From contig NZ_JABAOB010000003.1 of assembly GCF_012726295.1 (NCBI RefSeq), positions 496,001 to 560,000 of the forward strand: a stretch of 64,000 nucleotides of DNA, in the 5' to 3' direction. Source of the DNA: Chitinophaga sp. Ak27 (GTDB lineage Bacteria > Bacteroidota > Bacteroidia > Chitinophagales > Chitinophagaceae). The notes under the pieces are model-generated. The model was not told the origin of the DNA, ran no database searches, and saw nothing but the letters and a program-made list of their open reading frames with translations. Positions 36,688 through 45,727 of the stretch are shown here, piece by piece. Position 1 is the stretch's first letter, and each line of letters opens with the position of its first letter. The position numbers and the translations under genes were made by a program.

Positions 36688-36753
36688 TTATCTTGGTGCG
36701 CCAGGGTTAGTGTATAACAGTATGGGTAGGTACCGGAAGTTTAGCACATGCGG

Positions 36754-37248
36754 CTAAAAAACTACCTGGTGGGTAGCTTTGATCACTGAAATCACAAATA
36801 TACTTTGCGTATGACTCAGGTTATCCAGCTCTCCTAATTTATTTACATAAAATTCACGGTATTCGTCCATGTCCTTTACCTGTACTTTTATCATGAAGTC
36901 AAATTCACCAGAGATATTAAGACATTCGGTTACTTCTGTGAAATTCAGTATTTCCTGGATAAACTTCTTGCCACATTTTTTATTATGCTCTTTGAGTGTA
37001 ATATAACATAACACCGTGAGGCTTTTATTTATTTTCCGGGGATCTACAATAGCGGCGTATTGCTTAATAACTCCGGCCTGTTCCATTTTGCGGATACGTT
37101 CATATACGGGTGTGGTGCTCAGGTTAAGCTGGGCCGCGATATCGCGGATGGTCATCTTGGCATCTTTCTGTAACAGCTTCAGGATGCCCATATCTTTCTC
37201 GTCGAGGGAAAGTGGGGTGTCGGTAGTATTTTCTTTTTTGTTGACCAT
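36754..37248 (-). CDS. Lrp/AsnC family transcriptional regulator
   Basis: 164-aa regulator. After about 15 polar residues comes the winged helix DEKDMGILKLLQKDAKMTIRDIAAQLNLSTTPVYERIRKMEQAGVIKQYAAIVDPRK. The RAM ligand-binding and oligomerisation domain follows (about 80-155), including ECLNISGEFDFMIKVQVKDMDEY. Members sense amino acids and act as local or global regulators. It is divergent from an MFS exporter with 111 bp between starts, so control of that exporter and of itself is the likely job. Confidence 0.92.
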   Translation of the reverse strand: MVNKKENTTDTPLSLDEKDMGILKLLQKDAKMTIRDIAAQLNLSTTPVYERIRKMEQAGVIKQYAAIVDPRKINKSLTVLCYITLKEHNKKCGKKFIQEILNFTEVTECLNISGEFDFMIKVQVKDMDEYREFYVNKLGELDNLSHTQSIFVISVIKATHQVVF

Positions 37249-37345
37249 CTTGTTTTCTATTTTAAGACAAAATTCTATTTTACTTGTTAATTATAGTCAT
37301 TTGTTCTAAAATTTTTGCAAAAAAATTACATATGAGATGATTTAT

Positions 37346-37353
37346 TAAGTTTG
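37346..37353 (+). promoter_or_regulatory. -7 element for the MFS exporter
   Basis: TAAGTTTG, exact TANNTTTG, ends 6 nt before the ATG at 37360. It lies in the Lrp/MFS divergent gap. Confidence 0.4.
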
Positions 37354-37359
37354 CACCCA

Positions 37360-38715
37360 ATGAAGCAACGTATTATTTTAACGGTGGCCTGTATGGCTAT
37401 TTTTTTCGAAGCACTGGATGTATCTGTATTAAACATGGCAATTCCCCAGATGGAGGAGTTCTTTCATTTTGGGGCGGATGCTATTCAGTGGGTGCAAACG
37501 GTATATGTGTTGTGCTATGCGGGGTTGGTGCTGCTGGGCGGGCGCCTGGCCGATACCCGTGGCAGGAAGCGTATTTTTATTGTGGGTGCACTCATTTTTG
37601 TATTGGCGTCATTGGCGGCAGGATTTTCTTTGAGCTTTGCCTGGCTCCTGGTATGCCGTGCCTTGCAGGGGGCTGGCGTAGCATTAGCCATTCCTGCGGC
37701 TATGGCGATTATTACCAACACTTTTACCGAGGCCAGTGCCCGGAACCGGGCACTGGGAATTTTTGGTGCAATGGCGGGAATTGGGTTTGCTACTGGCCTC
37801 GCTATCGGGGGACTCATCAGCAACTACCTGGGATGGCAATGGGTATTTTTCATCAATGTACCAGTGATTAGCGTAGCCATTCTCCTGGCGGTAATATATA
37901 TTCCTGCCGATAAAAAGCCCGTGGTAAAAGCCGAGAACAACGCTGTCAGTGCCTTGCTGATTACTATACTGATGATGCTGGCGGCCTGGTTGATACATGA
38001 CCTGGTAAACATCGGACAGCACTATACGAAATATGGCATATGGCTGTTGTTGTTTATTGGCGCCGCCATAATTTTCGTGCGCAGGGAACTTGCTCATGAG
38101 TCGCCATTGGTCGATTTCCGTTTATTCCGGCTGCGGGGAGTCATGACCGGTAATGCCGGTGCGGCGTTGCTGGGCAGCATGTTCCTGAGCTACATATTTA
38201 TGCTGACGCTATACCTGCAGCACGATCTTCACTTCAGCCCGTCGCAGGCAGGGTTGTTGCTCTTTCCTTTCAGCATTTTATCCGGCATCGTTTCAAAGTT
38301 TGTATTACCGCGGTTATTTACCCGGCTGGGAGTAGCGAAAACAGGGATTTTAGGCTATGCATGTATGTTGGGAGGAATCCTGTTTTTTGTGGCCAGTTAT
38401 TTCACCGCTTATCCTTTTCTATTCATCTTAGGGGCGGTAGCCTGTATCAATTCGTTCGGGATGGCCATCACTTTCCCTTGTGTTACTATCCTGGCAGTGC
38501 AAAGTGTACCGGAGCGGCAGCAGGGGCTGGCATCAGGTATTAATGGTACGGCCAATGCGCTGGGCGGTGGCTTGGGATTGTCGTTGGTAGGGTTGGCAAT
38601 GGAATTGGCTACGTTGAAAGGATGGAGTGCTTATGGTGCCGGTTTGAGTATCCTGGTGGCCATCGGCTTACTGGCTATTGGGCAGCTGTTATGGTTTTAC
38701 CGGAGAATGGGTTAG
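37360..38715 (+). CDS. MFS transporter, DHA2-type (14 TM) drug/metabolite exporter
   Basis: 451-aa inner-membrane protein with about fourteen hydrophobic segments. Motif A is GGRLADTRGRKRIF (about 61-74). The antiporter-type motif C is probable in GIGFATGLAIGGLISNYLGWQWVFFINVP. The first helix contains FFEALDVSVLNMAIP, typical of DHA2 exporters. The ATG at 37360 is used; a TTG three codons upstream is not needed. It sits divergent from an Lrp regulator, an arrangement that often marks amino acid or toxic metabolite efflux. The substrate is unknown. Confidence 0.9.
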   Translation: MKQRIILTVACMAIFFEALDVSVLNMAIPQMEEFFHFGADAIQWVQTVYVLCYAGLVLLGGRLADTRGRKRIFIVGALIFVLASLAAGFSLSFAWLLVCRALQGAGVALAIPAAMAIITNTFTEASARNRALGIFGAMAGIGFATGLAIGGLISNYLGWQWVFFINVPVISVAILLAVIYIPADKKPVVKAENNAVSALLITILMMLAAWLIHDLVNIGQHYTKYGIWLLLFIGAAIIFVRRELAHESPLVDFRLFRLRGVMTGNAGAALLGSMFLSYIFMLTLYLQHDLHFSPSQAGLLLFPFSILSGIVSKFVLPRLFTRLGVAKTGILGYACMLGGILFFVASYFTAYPFLFILGAVACINSFGMAITFPCVTILAVQSVPERQQGLASGINGTANALGGGLGLSLVGLAMELATLKGWSAYGAGLSILVAIGLLAIGQLLWFYRRMG

Positions 38716-38765
38716 TATAAAGCAAAGCGCCCCCACGCCTTGGCGTGGGAGCGCTTTGCTTTATA
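38716..38765. terminator. Long hairpin terminator after the MFS gene
   Basis: 24-bp stem with one mismatch (38716-38739 and 38742-38765), 2-nt loop, TATA ends. It begins at the base right after the MFS stop and lies 22 bp from the convergent lipoprotein gene stop. The stem has AAAGC units reminiscent of the long palindromic repeats. Confidence 0.75.
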
Positions 38766-38786
38766 TAAAGTACGCAGGTATTGCGT

Positions 38787-40100
38787 CTACTGTTTATTCA
38801 TTTTGATATCCGTGCTATCTCCTTTCTGGATGATAAAGATATTTTTGTTTTCAAAATAGGAAGGGGTTTGCTCGCCTTCTTTCAGGTAAACCGGCTGAAA
38901 GTTATAGCTGGTAATTACCTTAGGGGCTGTTTCTACCATACCATTGAAATAAACGCCGTTACTGTGCAGCAGCCTCACAAAGTAATAGGTCAGGTCAAAG
39001 CCTTTGTAGGCCATGTCTGAAGGACGGGCTTTGTAGGTTCTGCGGAAATAGTCGTTTATATACTTGCTGTAAGCATCTGTTTTATCGTTGAAGTATGGCG
39101 AAGAGTAATAGATCTGCAGTCCTTTGAATTCAGGTTCTTTCAGTTTAAATACATCCCAGGTGGGCATACCAAATATCTGCAGAGGGTAGGTAGCCGCAGA
39201 AACGCTCAGTTTACGCAGCAGGCTTTTCGCGCCAGCTTCATCCAGGGCGGTTACCAACACTACGTTGGTGCGGTCGGTGAGCAGGTACTTGGAAATTTCA
39301 TCTGTAGAGGTGCCGTCGTTCCAAACTACTTCTTTGATCCTTACTTTTTTAGCGCTCTGCATTTTTTCGTAGGATGCTTTGAAGTCAGCTGCGAGGCGGG
39401 CTTCGAAAGCGGTATTCCTGCGGAACAGCACGATGTTTTTATTGGCGAAAGCAGCCTGTACATAGTTCTGAAGGGCCTCGCAGTGTGTTTTGAGTGTGCT
39501 GTTGGAGATGTATAAAAATGGATTATCAGTAATGCCGGCATCATTGGGGAAAGTACCGGACACTAGTGTGATTTCTTTTTCTTTGGCAAAATCGGCCAGC
39601 TCCTTCAGTTCGGGATTATTGACAGCACCTATGATGAGGTCTGTTGCATCCAGTGCTTTACTCCGGATAAGGGAAGACACACTTTGCCTGGCTTTGCTGT
39701 CATATACGTTTACTTTCAGGTTATACCCTTGCTGTTGTAATGAATCGAGGGCCAGTTGGGCGCCTTCGTAAAATTCGAGCCCGGGTAATACATATCTTGG
39801 AATTGTGCGGCCAGGAATATCTGCAGAGTTGGCGAAAGCGGAATCCAGGTACAGCGGTGCAAAGAAGGCGATGTTGTAAGTACCTTTTTTTACTTCCTTC
39901 GCAAATGCTGGTACGTTGAAGGGCGCTGCTTTGGCGGTTTCTTTTTTCTCTTCCGGCTTTTTGGCCGGGGAAGGTTTACTCAATGATGGCGGTGGCCCGT
40001 CTACCCGGGAAGTACTTTTCCTGGAGGAAGAACAGGAGCTGATCAACGCCAGGAGTACGAAGCCGGATAACAGGTTTTTTATGGAAACTAAATGGTTCAT
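38787..40100 (-). CDS. Lipoprotein with type 1 periplasmic-binding (LppC/LivJ-like) fold
   Basis: 437-aa predicted lipoprotein. The lipobox LISSC puts the modified cysteine at residue 23. A Pro/Lys-rich linker spans about 35-65. The remainder shows the alternating alpha/beta pattern of type 1 periplasmic binding proteins: YNIAFFAPLYLDSAFANS, later LIIGAVNNPELKELADFAKEKEITLVSGTFPNDAG, and IVLFRRNTAFEARL. There is no ABC permease nearby, so an envelope sensor or LpoA-like scaffold is as likely as a transport role. The gene lies downstream of guaA, separated by a long palindrome. Confidence 0.8.
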   Translation of the reverse strand: MNHLVSIKNLLSGFVLLALISSCSSSRKSTSRVDGPPPSLSKPSPAKKPEEKKETAKAAPFNVPAFAKEVKKGTYNIAFFAPLYLDSAFANSADIPGRTIPRYVLPGLEFYEGAQLALDSLQQQGYNLKVNVYDSKARQSVSSLIRSKALDATDLIIGAVNNPELKELADFAKEKEITLVSGTFPNDAGITDNPFLYISNSTLKTHCEALQNYVQAAFANKNIVLFRRNTAFEARLAADFKASYEKMQSAKKVRIKEVVWNDGTSTDEISKYLLTDRTNVVLVTALDEAGAKSLLRKLSVSAATYPLQIFGMPTWDVFKLKEPEFKGLQIYYSSPYFNDKTDAYSKYINDYFRRTYKARPSDMAYKGFDLTYYFVRLLHSNGVYFNGMVETAPKVITSYNFQPVYLKEGEQTPSYFENKNIFIIQKGDSTDIKMNKQ

Positions 40101-40144
40101 AATGGCCGCTAATTTACAAAAATCATTCCTAGTAGTTCTAAAAA

Positions 40145-40260
40145 GCTAAAAGCTTAAAGCAGAAAGCAAAAAGCTATTGAAGCGAATGACCAGTGTAACA
40201 TTAATATTTGCACAAATCTCCGCTTCAATAGCTTTTTGCTTTCTGCTTTAAGCTTTCAGC
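40145..40260. repeat. Long palindromic repeat, copy C (after guaA)
   Basis: 40-bp arms (40145-40184 and 40221-40260) with one mismatch and a 36-nt centre. AAAGC units (TAAAAGC, TTAAAGC, AGAAAGC, AAAAAGC) are followed by TATTGAAGCG. The left side continues GAATGACC as in copy A, but this part is unpaired here. It lies 10 nt after the guaA stop. Confidence 0.9.
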
Positions 40261-40270
40261 CTTAAATTAA

Positions 40271-41809
40271 TTACTCCCACTCTATGGTAGCCGGTGGCTT
40301 GGAGCTGATGTCGTATACTACGCGGTTAATACCTTTTACCTTGTTAATGATGTCGTTAGACATTTTAGCGAGGAATTCGTATGGCAGATGCGCCCAGTCG
40401 GCGGTCATACCATCTACGGAGGTTACTGCGCGTAATGCTACTGTAAATTCGTAGGTGCGTTCATCTCCCATTACACCTACACTTTGTACCGGCAAGAGGA
40501 TGGTACCTGCCTGCCATACTTTGTCGTACAGGCCGGCTTCTCTCAGTCCCTCTATATATACGGCATCTGCTTCCTGCAGCATATGTACCTTTTCGGGGGT
40601 AATAGCGCCCAGGATACGGATGGCCAGGCCAGGACCAGGGAAAGGATGACGGCCCAGGAATATTTCGCTGATACCGATTTCGCGGCCTACGCGGCGTACC
40701 TCATCTTTGAAGAGGAAGCGCAGGGGCTCTACCAGTTGCATGTTCATTTTTTCCGGTAAGCCACCTACGTTGTGGTGCGATTTGATCGTCACAGAAGGAC
40801 CATTCACAGAAACGGATTCAATCACATCAGGATAGATTGTACCCTGGCCGAGGAAGGAAATGTCTGTCAGCTGGGTAGCTTCCTGCTGGAAGACTTCTAT
40901 GAAGAGGCGACCAATGATTTTGCGTTTTTGCTCGGGGTCGGAAACACCATTAAGCTGACCATAAAACAGGGCTTTCGCATCCACTCCCTTTACATTTAAT
41001 CCCATATGTTTATAGGATTCAAGTACGGTTTCAAACTCATCTTTTCTCAGAAGGCCGTTGTCAACAAAGATGCAGAAGAGGTTTTTGCCAATGGCTTTGT
41101 GGATCAGTTCAGCCGCTACGGTAGAATCTACACCACCGCTGAGCGCCATTACTACTCTTTTTTCGCCTACCTGTGCTTTGATCTTTTCTACCGTTTCGTG
41201 CACAAAAGCAGCCGGTGTCCAGTCCTGTTGACAATTACAGATATGTACCAGGAAGTTGCGCAAAATTTGTTTGCCTTCCAGGGAGTGGGTTACTTCCGGG
41301 TGGAATTGTAAACCGAATATGGGATTAGCTGCAGCAGTGGTGCTTTTGAAGGCAGCTACCGGGATATTTTCTGTAGTGGCGATGATATCGAAATTTTCCG
41401 GAATACGTTTAATGGTATCGGAGTGGCTCATCCATACCTGGCTCTTGGGGGAGATATCATATAATAATTTCTCTTCCCTGTCCTGGTGTTCCATAAAAGC
41501 TCGGCCATATTCGCGGATGTTGCTTTTAGCTACGTCTCCGCCGAAATTTTTGGCCATCATCTGGGCGCCGTAGCAGATGCCCAGTACAGGTACTTTTGCT
41601 GCAATGGCTGCAATGTCGATGTTGGGCGCTTTTTCATCATTTACGGAGAAAGGACTGCCTGATAATATAACACCTTTGATCGTTTCATCCCAGGCGATGG
41701 GCTGAAGGCAAGGCTTAATTTCGCAATAAACATTCAGTTCACGGATGCTGCGTGCAATCAGCTGTGTATACTGGGAACCGAAATCGAGGATAAGTATCTT
41801 TTCTGTCAT
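40271..41809 (-). CDS. guaA: GMP synthase (glutamine-hydrolysing)
   Basis: Converts XMP to GMP using glutamine nitrogen and ATP. The 512-aa protein begins at 41809 ([20 protein letters not shown]). The class I glutamine amidotransferase domain has nucleophile Cys79 in GICYGAQ and the His/Glu pair in QFHPEVTHS (about 165-173). The ATP-pyrophosphatase domain has the PP-loop [14 protein letters not shown] near 223-236. The C-terminal dimerisation domain ends [14 protein letters not shown]. An ATG 10 codons upstream is not family-like. Confidence 0.97.
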   Translation of the reverse strand: MTEKILILDFGSQYTQLIARSIRELNVYCEIKPCLQPIAWDETIKGVILSGSPFSVNDEKAPNIDIAAIAAKVPVLGICYGAQMMAKNFGGDVAKSNIREYGRAFMEHQDREEKLLYDISPKSQVWMSHSDTIKRIPENFDIIATTENIPVAAFKSTTAAANPIFGLQFHPEVTHSLEGKQILRNFLVHICNCQQDWTPAAFVHETVEKIKAQVGEKRVVMALSGGVDSTVAAELIHKAIGKNLFCIFVDNGLLRKDEFETVLESYKHMGLNVKGVDAKALFYGQLNGVSDPEQKRKIIGRLFIEVFQQEATQLTDISFLGQGTIYPDVIESVSVNGPSVTIKSHHNVGGLPEKMNMQLVEPLRFLFKDEVRRVGREIGISEIFLGRHPFPGPGLAIRILGAITPEKVHMLQEADAVYIEGLREAGLYDKVWQAGTILLPVQSVGVMGDERTYEFTVALRAVTSVDGMTADWAHLPYEFLAKMSNDIINKVKGINRVVYDISSKPPATIEWE

Positions 41810-41816
41810 GGTGGTG

Positions 41817-41824
41817 CAAAGATA
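41817..41824 (-). promoter_or_regulatory. -7 element for guaA
   Basis: Minus-strand TATCTTTG, exact TANNTTTG, ends 7 nt before the ATG at 41809. Confidence 0.4.
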
Positions 41825-41902
41825 AAGCCCTTCGGTCAATTTCAGATTTTGAAATTCGAAATTCAGAAATCTGGCGTATCTTTCTACTATAATTCTTGAC
41901 CC

Positions 41903-42640
41903 ATGATATCAACAAAATCTCTCCTATGTCAGGCCACTGTGGCTCTTTCTACTGTTTTACTGTTAAATTCCTGCGATGTAATCGGCCAGAACCGGGTAAA
42001 AGGTAACGGGCATGTTACTAAAGAAGAAAGACAGTCGGCAGCTTTCCATCAACTCAAGGTAGAAGGCAGCATGAATGTATTCTTGTCCCAGGGCGAGGCT
42101 AAGCCAGCCGTTATTGAGGCGGAGGATAATATTATACCGCTGATAGAATTTGCCCGGGAGGGTGACAAATTGGTAGTACGTTTTAAAAGAGGTATTTCTG
42201 TCAGTACACATAAAGACATCAATATTTATTTAACCACCCCGGAGGTAGACGAGGCTAGTTTGGCCGGGGCGGGCGACCTGAAATTAACGGATAGGTTTAA
42301 CACCAAGTCCAACGTGAAGTTCAGCCTCACCGGTTCTGGTAATCTCAGTGGTGAAATTAATGCGCCGGCTGTAAAAGCATCTATTGCCGGTTCGGGTAAT
42401 ATCCAGCTGAAGGGCGAAACCCGGGATATGGACCTGGTGATTGCCGGCAGCGGTAATTTTGAGGGAGATAAGCTCCTGGCGGAAAACGCCAGCGTAAAAA
42501 TTGCGGGTAGCGGCGATGCAGATGTGTATGCCAGCGTGAAGCTGGATGCAAAGATTACAGGTTCTGGAAATGTAAACTACGGAGGCACCCCTTCCGTTAA
42601 TTCTTCCGTTACCGGTTCAGGTACTGTACAGAAGAAATAA
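41903..42640 (+). CDS. Head-GIN domain (DUF2807) lipoprotein
   Basis: 245-aa predicted lipoprotein with lipobox LLNSC (Cys24). The rest is a right-handed beta-helix type DUF2807 domain (about 40-245). It is marked by many short turns: [58 protein letters not shown]. The family is common in Bacteroidota and has no established function, probably envelope. It stands alone, followed by 322 bp of non-coding sequence before darA. Confidence 0.88.
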   Translation: MISTKSLLCQATVALSTVLLLNSCDVIGQNRVKGNGHVTKEERQSAAFHQLKVEGSMNVFLSQGEAKPAVIEAEDNIIPLIEFAREGDKLVVRFKRGISVSTHKDINIYLTTPEVDEASLAGAGDLKLTDRFNTKSNVKFSLTGSGNLSGEINAPAVKASIAGSGNIQLKGETRDMDLVIAGSGNFEGDKLLAENASVKIAGSGDADVYASVKLDAKITGSGNVNYGGTPSVNSSVTGSGTVQKK

Positions 42641-42737
42641 AATCAACATTTGCAAATTTTTAACACTTCGCATATCATAATTCGTACCCTTTCGCTGTTT
42701 ATAGTGGAAGTTTTACAAACATAACAAGTCCTTGAGT

Positions 42738-42783
42738 CCAGGTACAGCATTCGCAATTTTATGCCGGCTGATGCTGTACCTGG
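42738..42783. repeat. 13-bp perfect inverted repeat upstream of darA
   Basis: CCAGGTACAGCAT (42738-42750) and ATGCTGTACCTGG (42771-42783) flank 20 nt. There is no T-run. It could be an operator for the pigment operon or a 3' hairpin of the GIN-lipoprotein transcript. Confidence 0.6.
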
Positions 42784-42877
42784 CTGGGGCACAAGCAGTT
42801 ACCTCAATTAAAAATACCCCATCCCATCAACGATTCGCATCAAATTATCATTAAATCACATGAATGATGACCGTTTT

Positions 42878-42909
42878 TTTGTATGTTTACGGTTTGATTT
42901 GTAGTTTTC
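42878..42909 (+). promoter_or_regulatory. Promoter candidate for the dialkylresorcinol/flexirubin operon
   Basis: TTTG (42878-42881), a 20-nt spacer, then TAGTTTTC (42902-42909), a 7-of-8 pattern match to TANNTTTG. The darA ATG is 53 nt further on. Confidence 0.45.
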
Positions 42910-42962
42910 GCCAATTAAGTTGTTGGAATTACGTTTTGAATTGTTGAACTCCTATTCCTTTT

Positions 42963-43883
42963 ATGAACGAAAGACCGAGGATCCTGGTGGTATATTATAC
43001 CCAGACAGGGCAATTGAAAAGGGTTATTGATCATGTGCTGGCTCCGTTGGAAGGCAAAGCCGATATTACATTTGAGCAGCTGGTACCCGTAACGCCGTTT
43101 CCTTTTCCATGGGGAAAGCAGCAATTTTATGATACTATGCCGGAAACGGTGCAGCTGACACCGCGCGCCATACAACCGCTGAAAGTAGATGTGAATGCAC
43201 ATTTCGACCTGGTGATCATGGCCTATCAGCCCTGGTTTTTGTCGCCTTCCCAACCTACGGCTGCTTTTCTGCAAAGTGATGCTGGCAGGCAATTATTAAA
43301 AGGGAAGAAGGTCGTTACCTTGCTGGGCAGCCGGAATATGTGGCTCAATGCGCAGGAGAAAGTAAAAGGGTATTTGCAGCAGGCCGGCGCCCAGCTGGTC
43401 GGTAATATTGTACTGGTAGATAAATCTCCTAATCTCATCTCTGTAATCACCATCCTCCGTTGGGCATTCAAGGGAAAGAAGGAAGCCACCCGCTTTTTAC
43501 CACAGGCAGGTATACAGGAAAACGAAATTATAACCTCCAACCGTTTTGCCGCACCCCTGGAAAAAGCTTTACTGCAGCAGCAATGGAGTAATTTACATCC
43601 ACAGTTGCTGGCGCTCGACGCCGTAGAGCTGAAACCTAACCTGGTGGTGCTGGAAGCCAAAGGAATCAGGGCTTTCCGTTTCTGGGCAAAATTCATCAGC
43701 GCCAAAGGCGGTCCAGGAGCGGCTTCCCGCCAGGGCAGGGTAAGTATGTACCGGGGATTATTGTTAGCCGGTATCTTTGTATTAACACCCATTAGCCTGA
43801 TTACTTCTCTTATAAAACTCAATTTGAAGAAGAATCAACTACGCAGGGAAGTGGATTACTATAAAGGTATTTCTTTGCGGTAA
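42963..43883 (+). CDS. darA: DarA-like enzyme of dialkylresorcinol biosynthesis
   Basis: 306-aa flavodoxin-like protein. The N-terminus ILVVYYTQTGQLKRVIDHV is a flavin-phosphate binding pattern (YTQTGQ, residues 12-17). Database entries call this family 'dialkylrecorsinol condensing enzyme', but published biochemistry assigned condensation to DarB and oxidation/aromatisation of the cyclohexanedione product to DarA, which fits a flavodoxin fold. The C-terminal part has a basic region and a hydrophobic segment (GLLLAGIFVLTPISLITSLI, about 265-284), so membrane association is likely. It is the first gene of a nine-gene plus-strand run. Confidence 0.85.
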   Translation: MNERPRILVVYYTQTGQLKRVIDHVLAPLEGKADITFEQLVPVTPFPFPWGKQQFYDTMPETVQLTPRAIQPLKVDVNAHFDLVIMAYQPWFLSPSQPTAAFLQSDAGRQLLKGKKVVTLLGSRNMWLNAQEKVKGYLQQAGAQLVGNIVLVDKSPNLISVITILRWAFKGKKEATRFLPQAGIQENEIITSNRFAAPLEKALLQQQWSNLHPQLLALDAVELKPNLVVLEAKGIRAFRFWAKFISAKGGPGAASRQGRVSMYRGLLLAGIFVLTPISLITSLIKLNLKKNQLRREVDYYKGISLR

Positions 43884-44066
43884 CCTGCTTTATTAGCTAG
43901 CTTTACGCTGCGGCGTGATAATTGTAATTCCGATTAGAGTTCTATATTTACGTCCGGTATATAACGCATTTTAAATAAAAAACATTTATCTCTGAGCGCT
44001 GTCTGGCAAGGCAAGCAGTGTTGATCAGGTTATTATATGTAGCCTTTAAAGACGAATAATTTTCAA

Positions 44067-45203
44067 ATGAAGGAAGTTTATATTACCAGGCTGTCGAAAT
44101 TTTTACCTAACAAGCCTGTTGAAAATGATGAAATGGAGAGCATTCTCGGCATGGTAGACGGAAAACCTTCTCGTGCACGTTTAAAGATTTTGGGTAACAA
44201 TAAAATCAAGACGCGTTACTACTCTTTAGACAAGGATGGCCAATCAACGCATTCCAATGCCGAAATGACGGCAACAGCAGTAGAACAGTTGTTCGATGAG
44301 AAATTCCCCATCAACAAATTAGAGTTGCTGGCTTGTGGTACCACCTCTCCTGACCAACTGCTCCCCAATCATGCTGCTATGGTACATGGTATTTTAAGAT
44401 GCCAGCCCTTAGAACTGATTGCGGCTACAGGTGCGTGTGCAGCTGGTATGCAGGCTTTCAAATATGCCTGGATGTCTGTTCGTTGTGGTAATACTTCCAA
44501 CGCGGTAAGTACCGGTTCAGAAAAATTTTCTGCCTGGATGCTGGCACAGAAATTTCAGCCTGAAGCAGAAAACCTGAAAAGCCTCGACGAAAATCCCATC
44601 ATCGCTTTTGAAAAAGACTTCCTCCGCTGGATGCTGTCCGATGGCGCCAGTGCCGCACTGTTCCAGGATAAACCTAATGACGAAGGATTGTCGCTGCGGG
44701 TGGACTGGGTAGAAATACTGTCTTACGCCAACGAGCTGGAAACCTGTATGTATGCAGGGGCTATCAAGCAACCAGATGGTAACACTACCGGCTGGATAGA
44801 TATGACGCCGGAAGAGTGGGCTCAACATAGCGTTTTCTCTTTTAAACAGGATACCCGTTTACTGGGCAAGAATATAGTTCCTTCGGGAGCAAAGATGTGG
44901 AAAGAATTGGTAGAACGGCACCAGATTAACCTGGATGAAATAGATTTCTTCCTGCCGCATTTATCTTCTGAGTTCTTCAGATTAAAGATCGATGAGGAAA
45001 TTACCCGGCTGGGCGTACCTATTCCATTGGACAAATGGTTTACCAACCTGGCTAATGTAGGTAATGTAGGTACGGCATCGCCTTACCTGATGCTGGAAGA
45101 GCTGATGAATACCGGCCGCCTGAAGAAAGGACAGAAAGTAGTGTTGATGGTACCGGAGAGCGCGCGTTTCTCTTATGCTTACGCGCATATTACCGTAGTA
45201 TAA
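44067..45203 (+). CDS. darB: DarB-like KASIII, dialkylresorcinol ketosynthase
   Basis: 378-aa beta-ketoacyl-ACP synthase III relative. In studied systems DarB condenses two acyl precursors and cyclises them to the 1,3-cyclohexanedione that becomes the dialkylresorcinol. The thiolase fold is intact. Nucleophile Cys124 is in AATGACAAGMQAFKYAW, His298 is in FLPHLSSEF, and Asn330/Asn333 are in NVGNVGTASPYL, so it should be catalytic. The 183-bp gap before it holds no gene. It is second in the operon after darA, as in flexirubin clusters. Confidence 0.9.
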   Translation: MKEVYITRLSKFLPNKPVENDEMESILGMVDGKPSRARLKILGNNKIKTRYYSLDKDGQSTHSNAEMTATAVEQLFDEKFPINKLELLACGTTSPDQLLPNHAAMVHGILRCQPLELIAATGACAAGMQAFKYAWMSVRCGNTSNAVSTGSEKFSAWMLAQKFQPEAENLKSLDENPIIAFEKDFLRWMLSDGASAALFQDKPNDEGLSLRVDWVEILSYANELETCMYAGAIKQPDGNTTGWIDMTPEEWAQHSVFSFKQDTRLLGKNIVPSGAKMWKELVERHQINLDEIDFFLPHLSSEFFRLKIDEEITRLGVPIPLDKWFTNLANVGNVGTASPYLMLEELMNTGRLKKGQKVVLMVPESARFSYAYAHITVV

Positions 45204-45227
45204 GGATCACTTCTAAAAACTGCTATC

Positions 45228-45626
45228 ATGAAAAAAGAGGAAGTACCGCAAGACAGCGACAACCTGCATGAAGGTACATTCAAACAGATTATGTATGCGG
45301 TGGATAATTCCGGTAATTATGTGCAGGTGCAAAGTGCAGGCTGGGAGCCGGAAAACATTGCAATGGACCAGGCCTGGGAAGAAGTGAATGAAAGAATAAA
45401 GACTGCCCGTGCCCGTGTGGAAGCAGGGGAAATCAGCCCGGTAGCTTACTACATGGAAAAGAACCTGATGGACCTGGCGCTATTGGCCAGTTATGTTGGA
45501 AAATTCCAGTGGCAGGTAAAAAGGCATATGAAGCCCGGCGTCTTTAAAAAGCTCTCGCCTAAAATGGTGCAACGGTATGCTGATGCCTTTAAAGTGAGTG
45601 TAACGGAGCTGTTACAGATAAAATAA
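45228..45626 (+). CDS. Conserved small protein of the flexirubin operon
   Basis: 132-aa protein, no signal peptide and no named domain that I recognise. The C-terminal 24 residues (LSPKMVQRYADAFKVSVTELLQIK) read like the end of a Cro/cI-type helix-turn-helix. The middle is helical and charged (WEEVNERIKTARARVEAGEISPVAYYMEKNLMDLALLASYVGKFQWQVKRHMKP). It lies 24 bp after darB and before the BtrH-like gene. A regulator or a scaffold for the ACP machinery are both possible. The arrangement suggests it belongs to the pathway. Confidence 0.7.
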   Translation: MKKEEVPQDSDNLHEGTFKQIMYAVDNSGNYVQVQSAGWEPENIAMDQAWEEVNERIKTARARVEAGEISPVAYYMEKNLMDLALLASYVGKFQWQVKRHMKPGVFKKLSPKMVQRYADAFKVSVTELLQIK

Positions 45627-45640
45627 ATATCACGCAGGGG

Positions 45641-45707
45641 CGCAAAGCAGCAAAACGCGCAAAGAACCGATTGTTTATATTTTCTTTGTGCGTTTTGCTG
45701 CTTTGTG
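45641..45707. repeat. 26-bp hairpin repeat with GCAAAGC units (before the BtrH-like gene)
   Basis: Arms 45641-45666 and 45682-45707; the two differences would be G-U pairs in RNA. The arm reads as spaced units (CGCAAAG, CAGCAAAA, CGCGCAAAG). It starts 14 nt after the stop of the 132-aa gene, inside the pigment operon. It is distinct in sequence from the four AAAGC/ATTG palindromes but placed the same way. Confidence 0.8.
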
Positions 45708-45727
45708 TCTTTACGACCAACAATAAT

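Larger units (their letters stand above)
42641..42962 (+). other. 322-bp non-coding gap before the pigment operon
   Basis: No ORF of note. It holds a 13-bp inverted repeat (42738-42783) and, near its end, the darA promoter candidate (42878-42909). Nothing else is recognised. Confidence 0.6.

Noticed and set aside
41840..41880. AT-rich near-palindrome of GAAATTC units upstream of guaA and the GIN gene
   Set aside because: The two arms do not pair well; it is a short direct repeat of low complexity.
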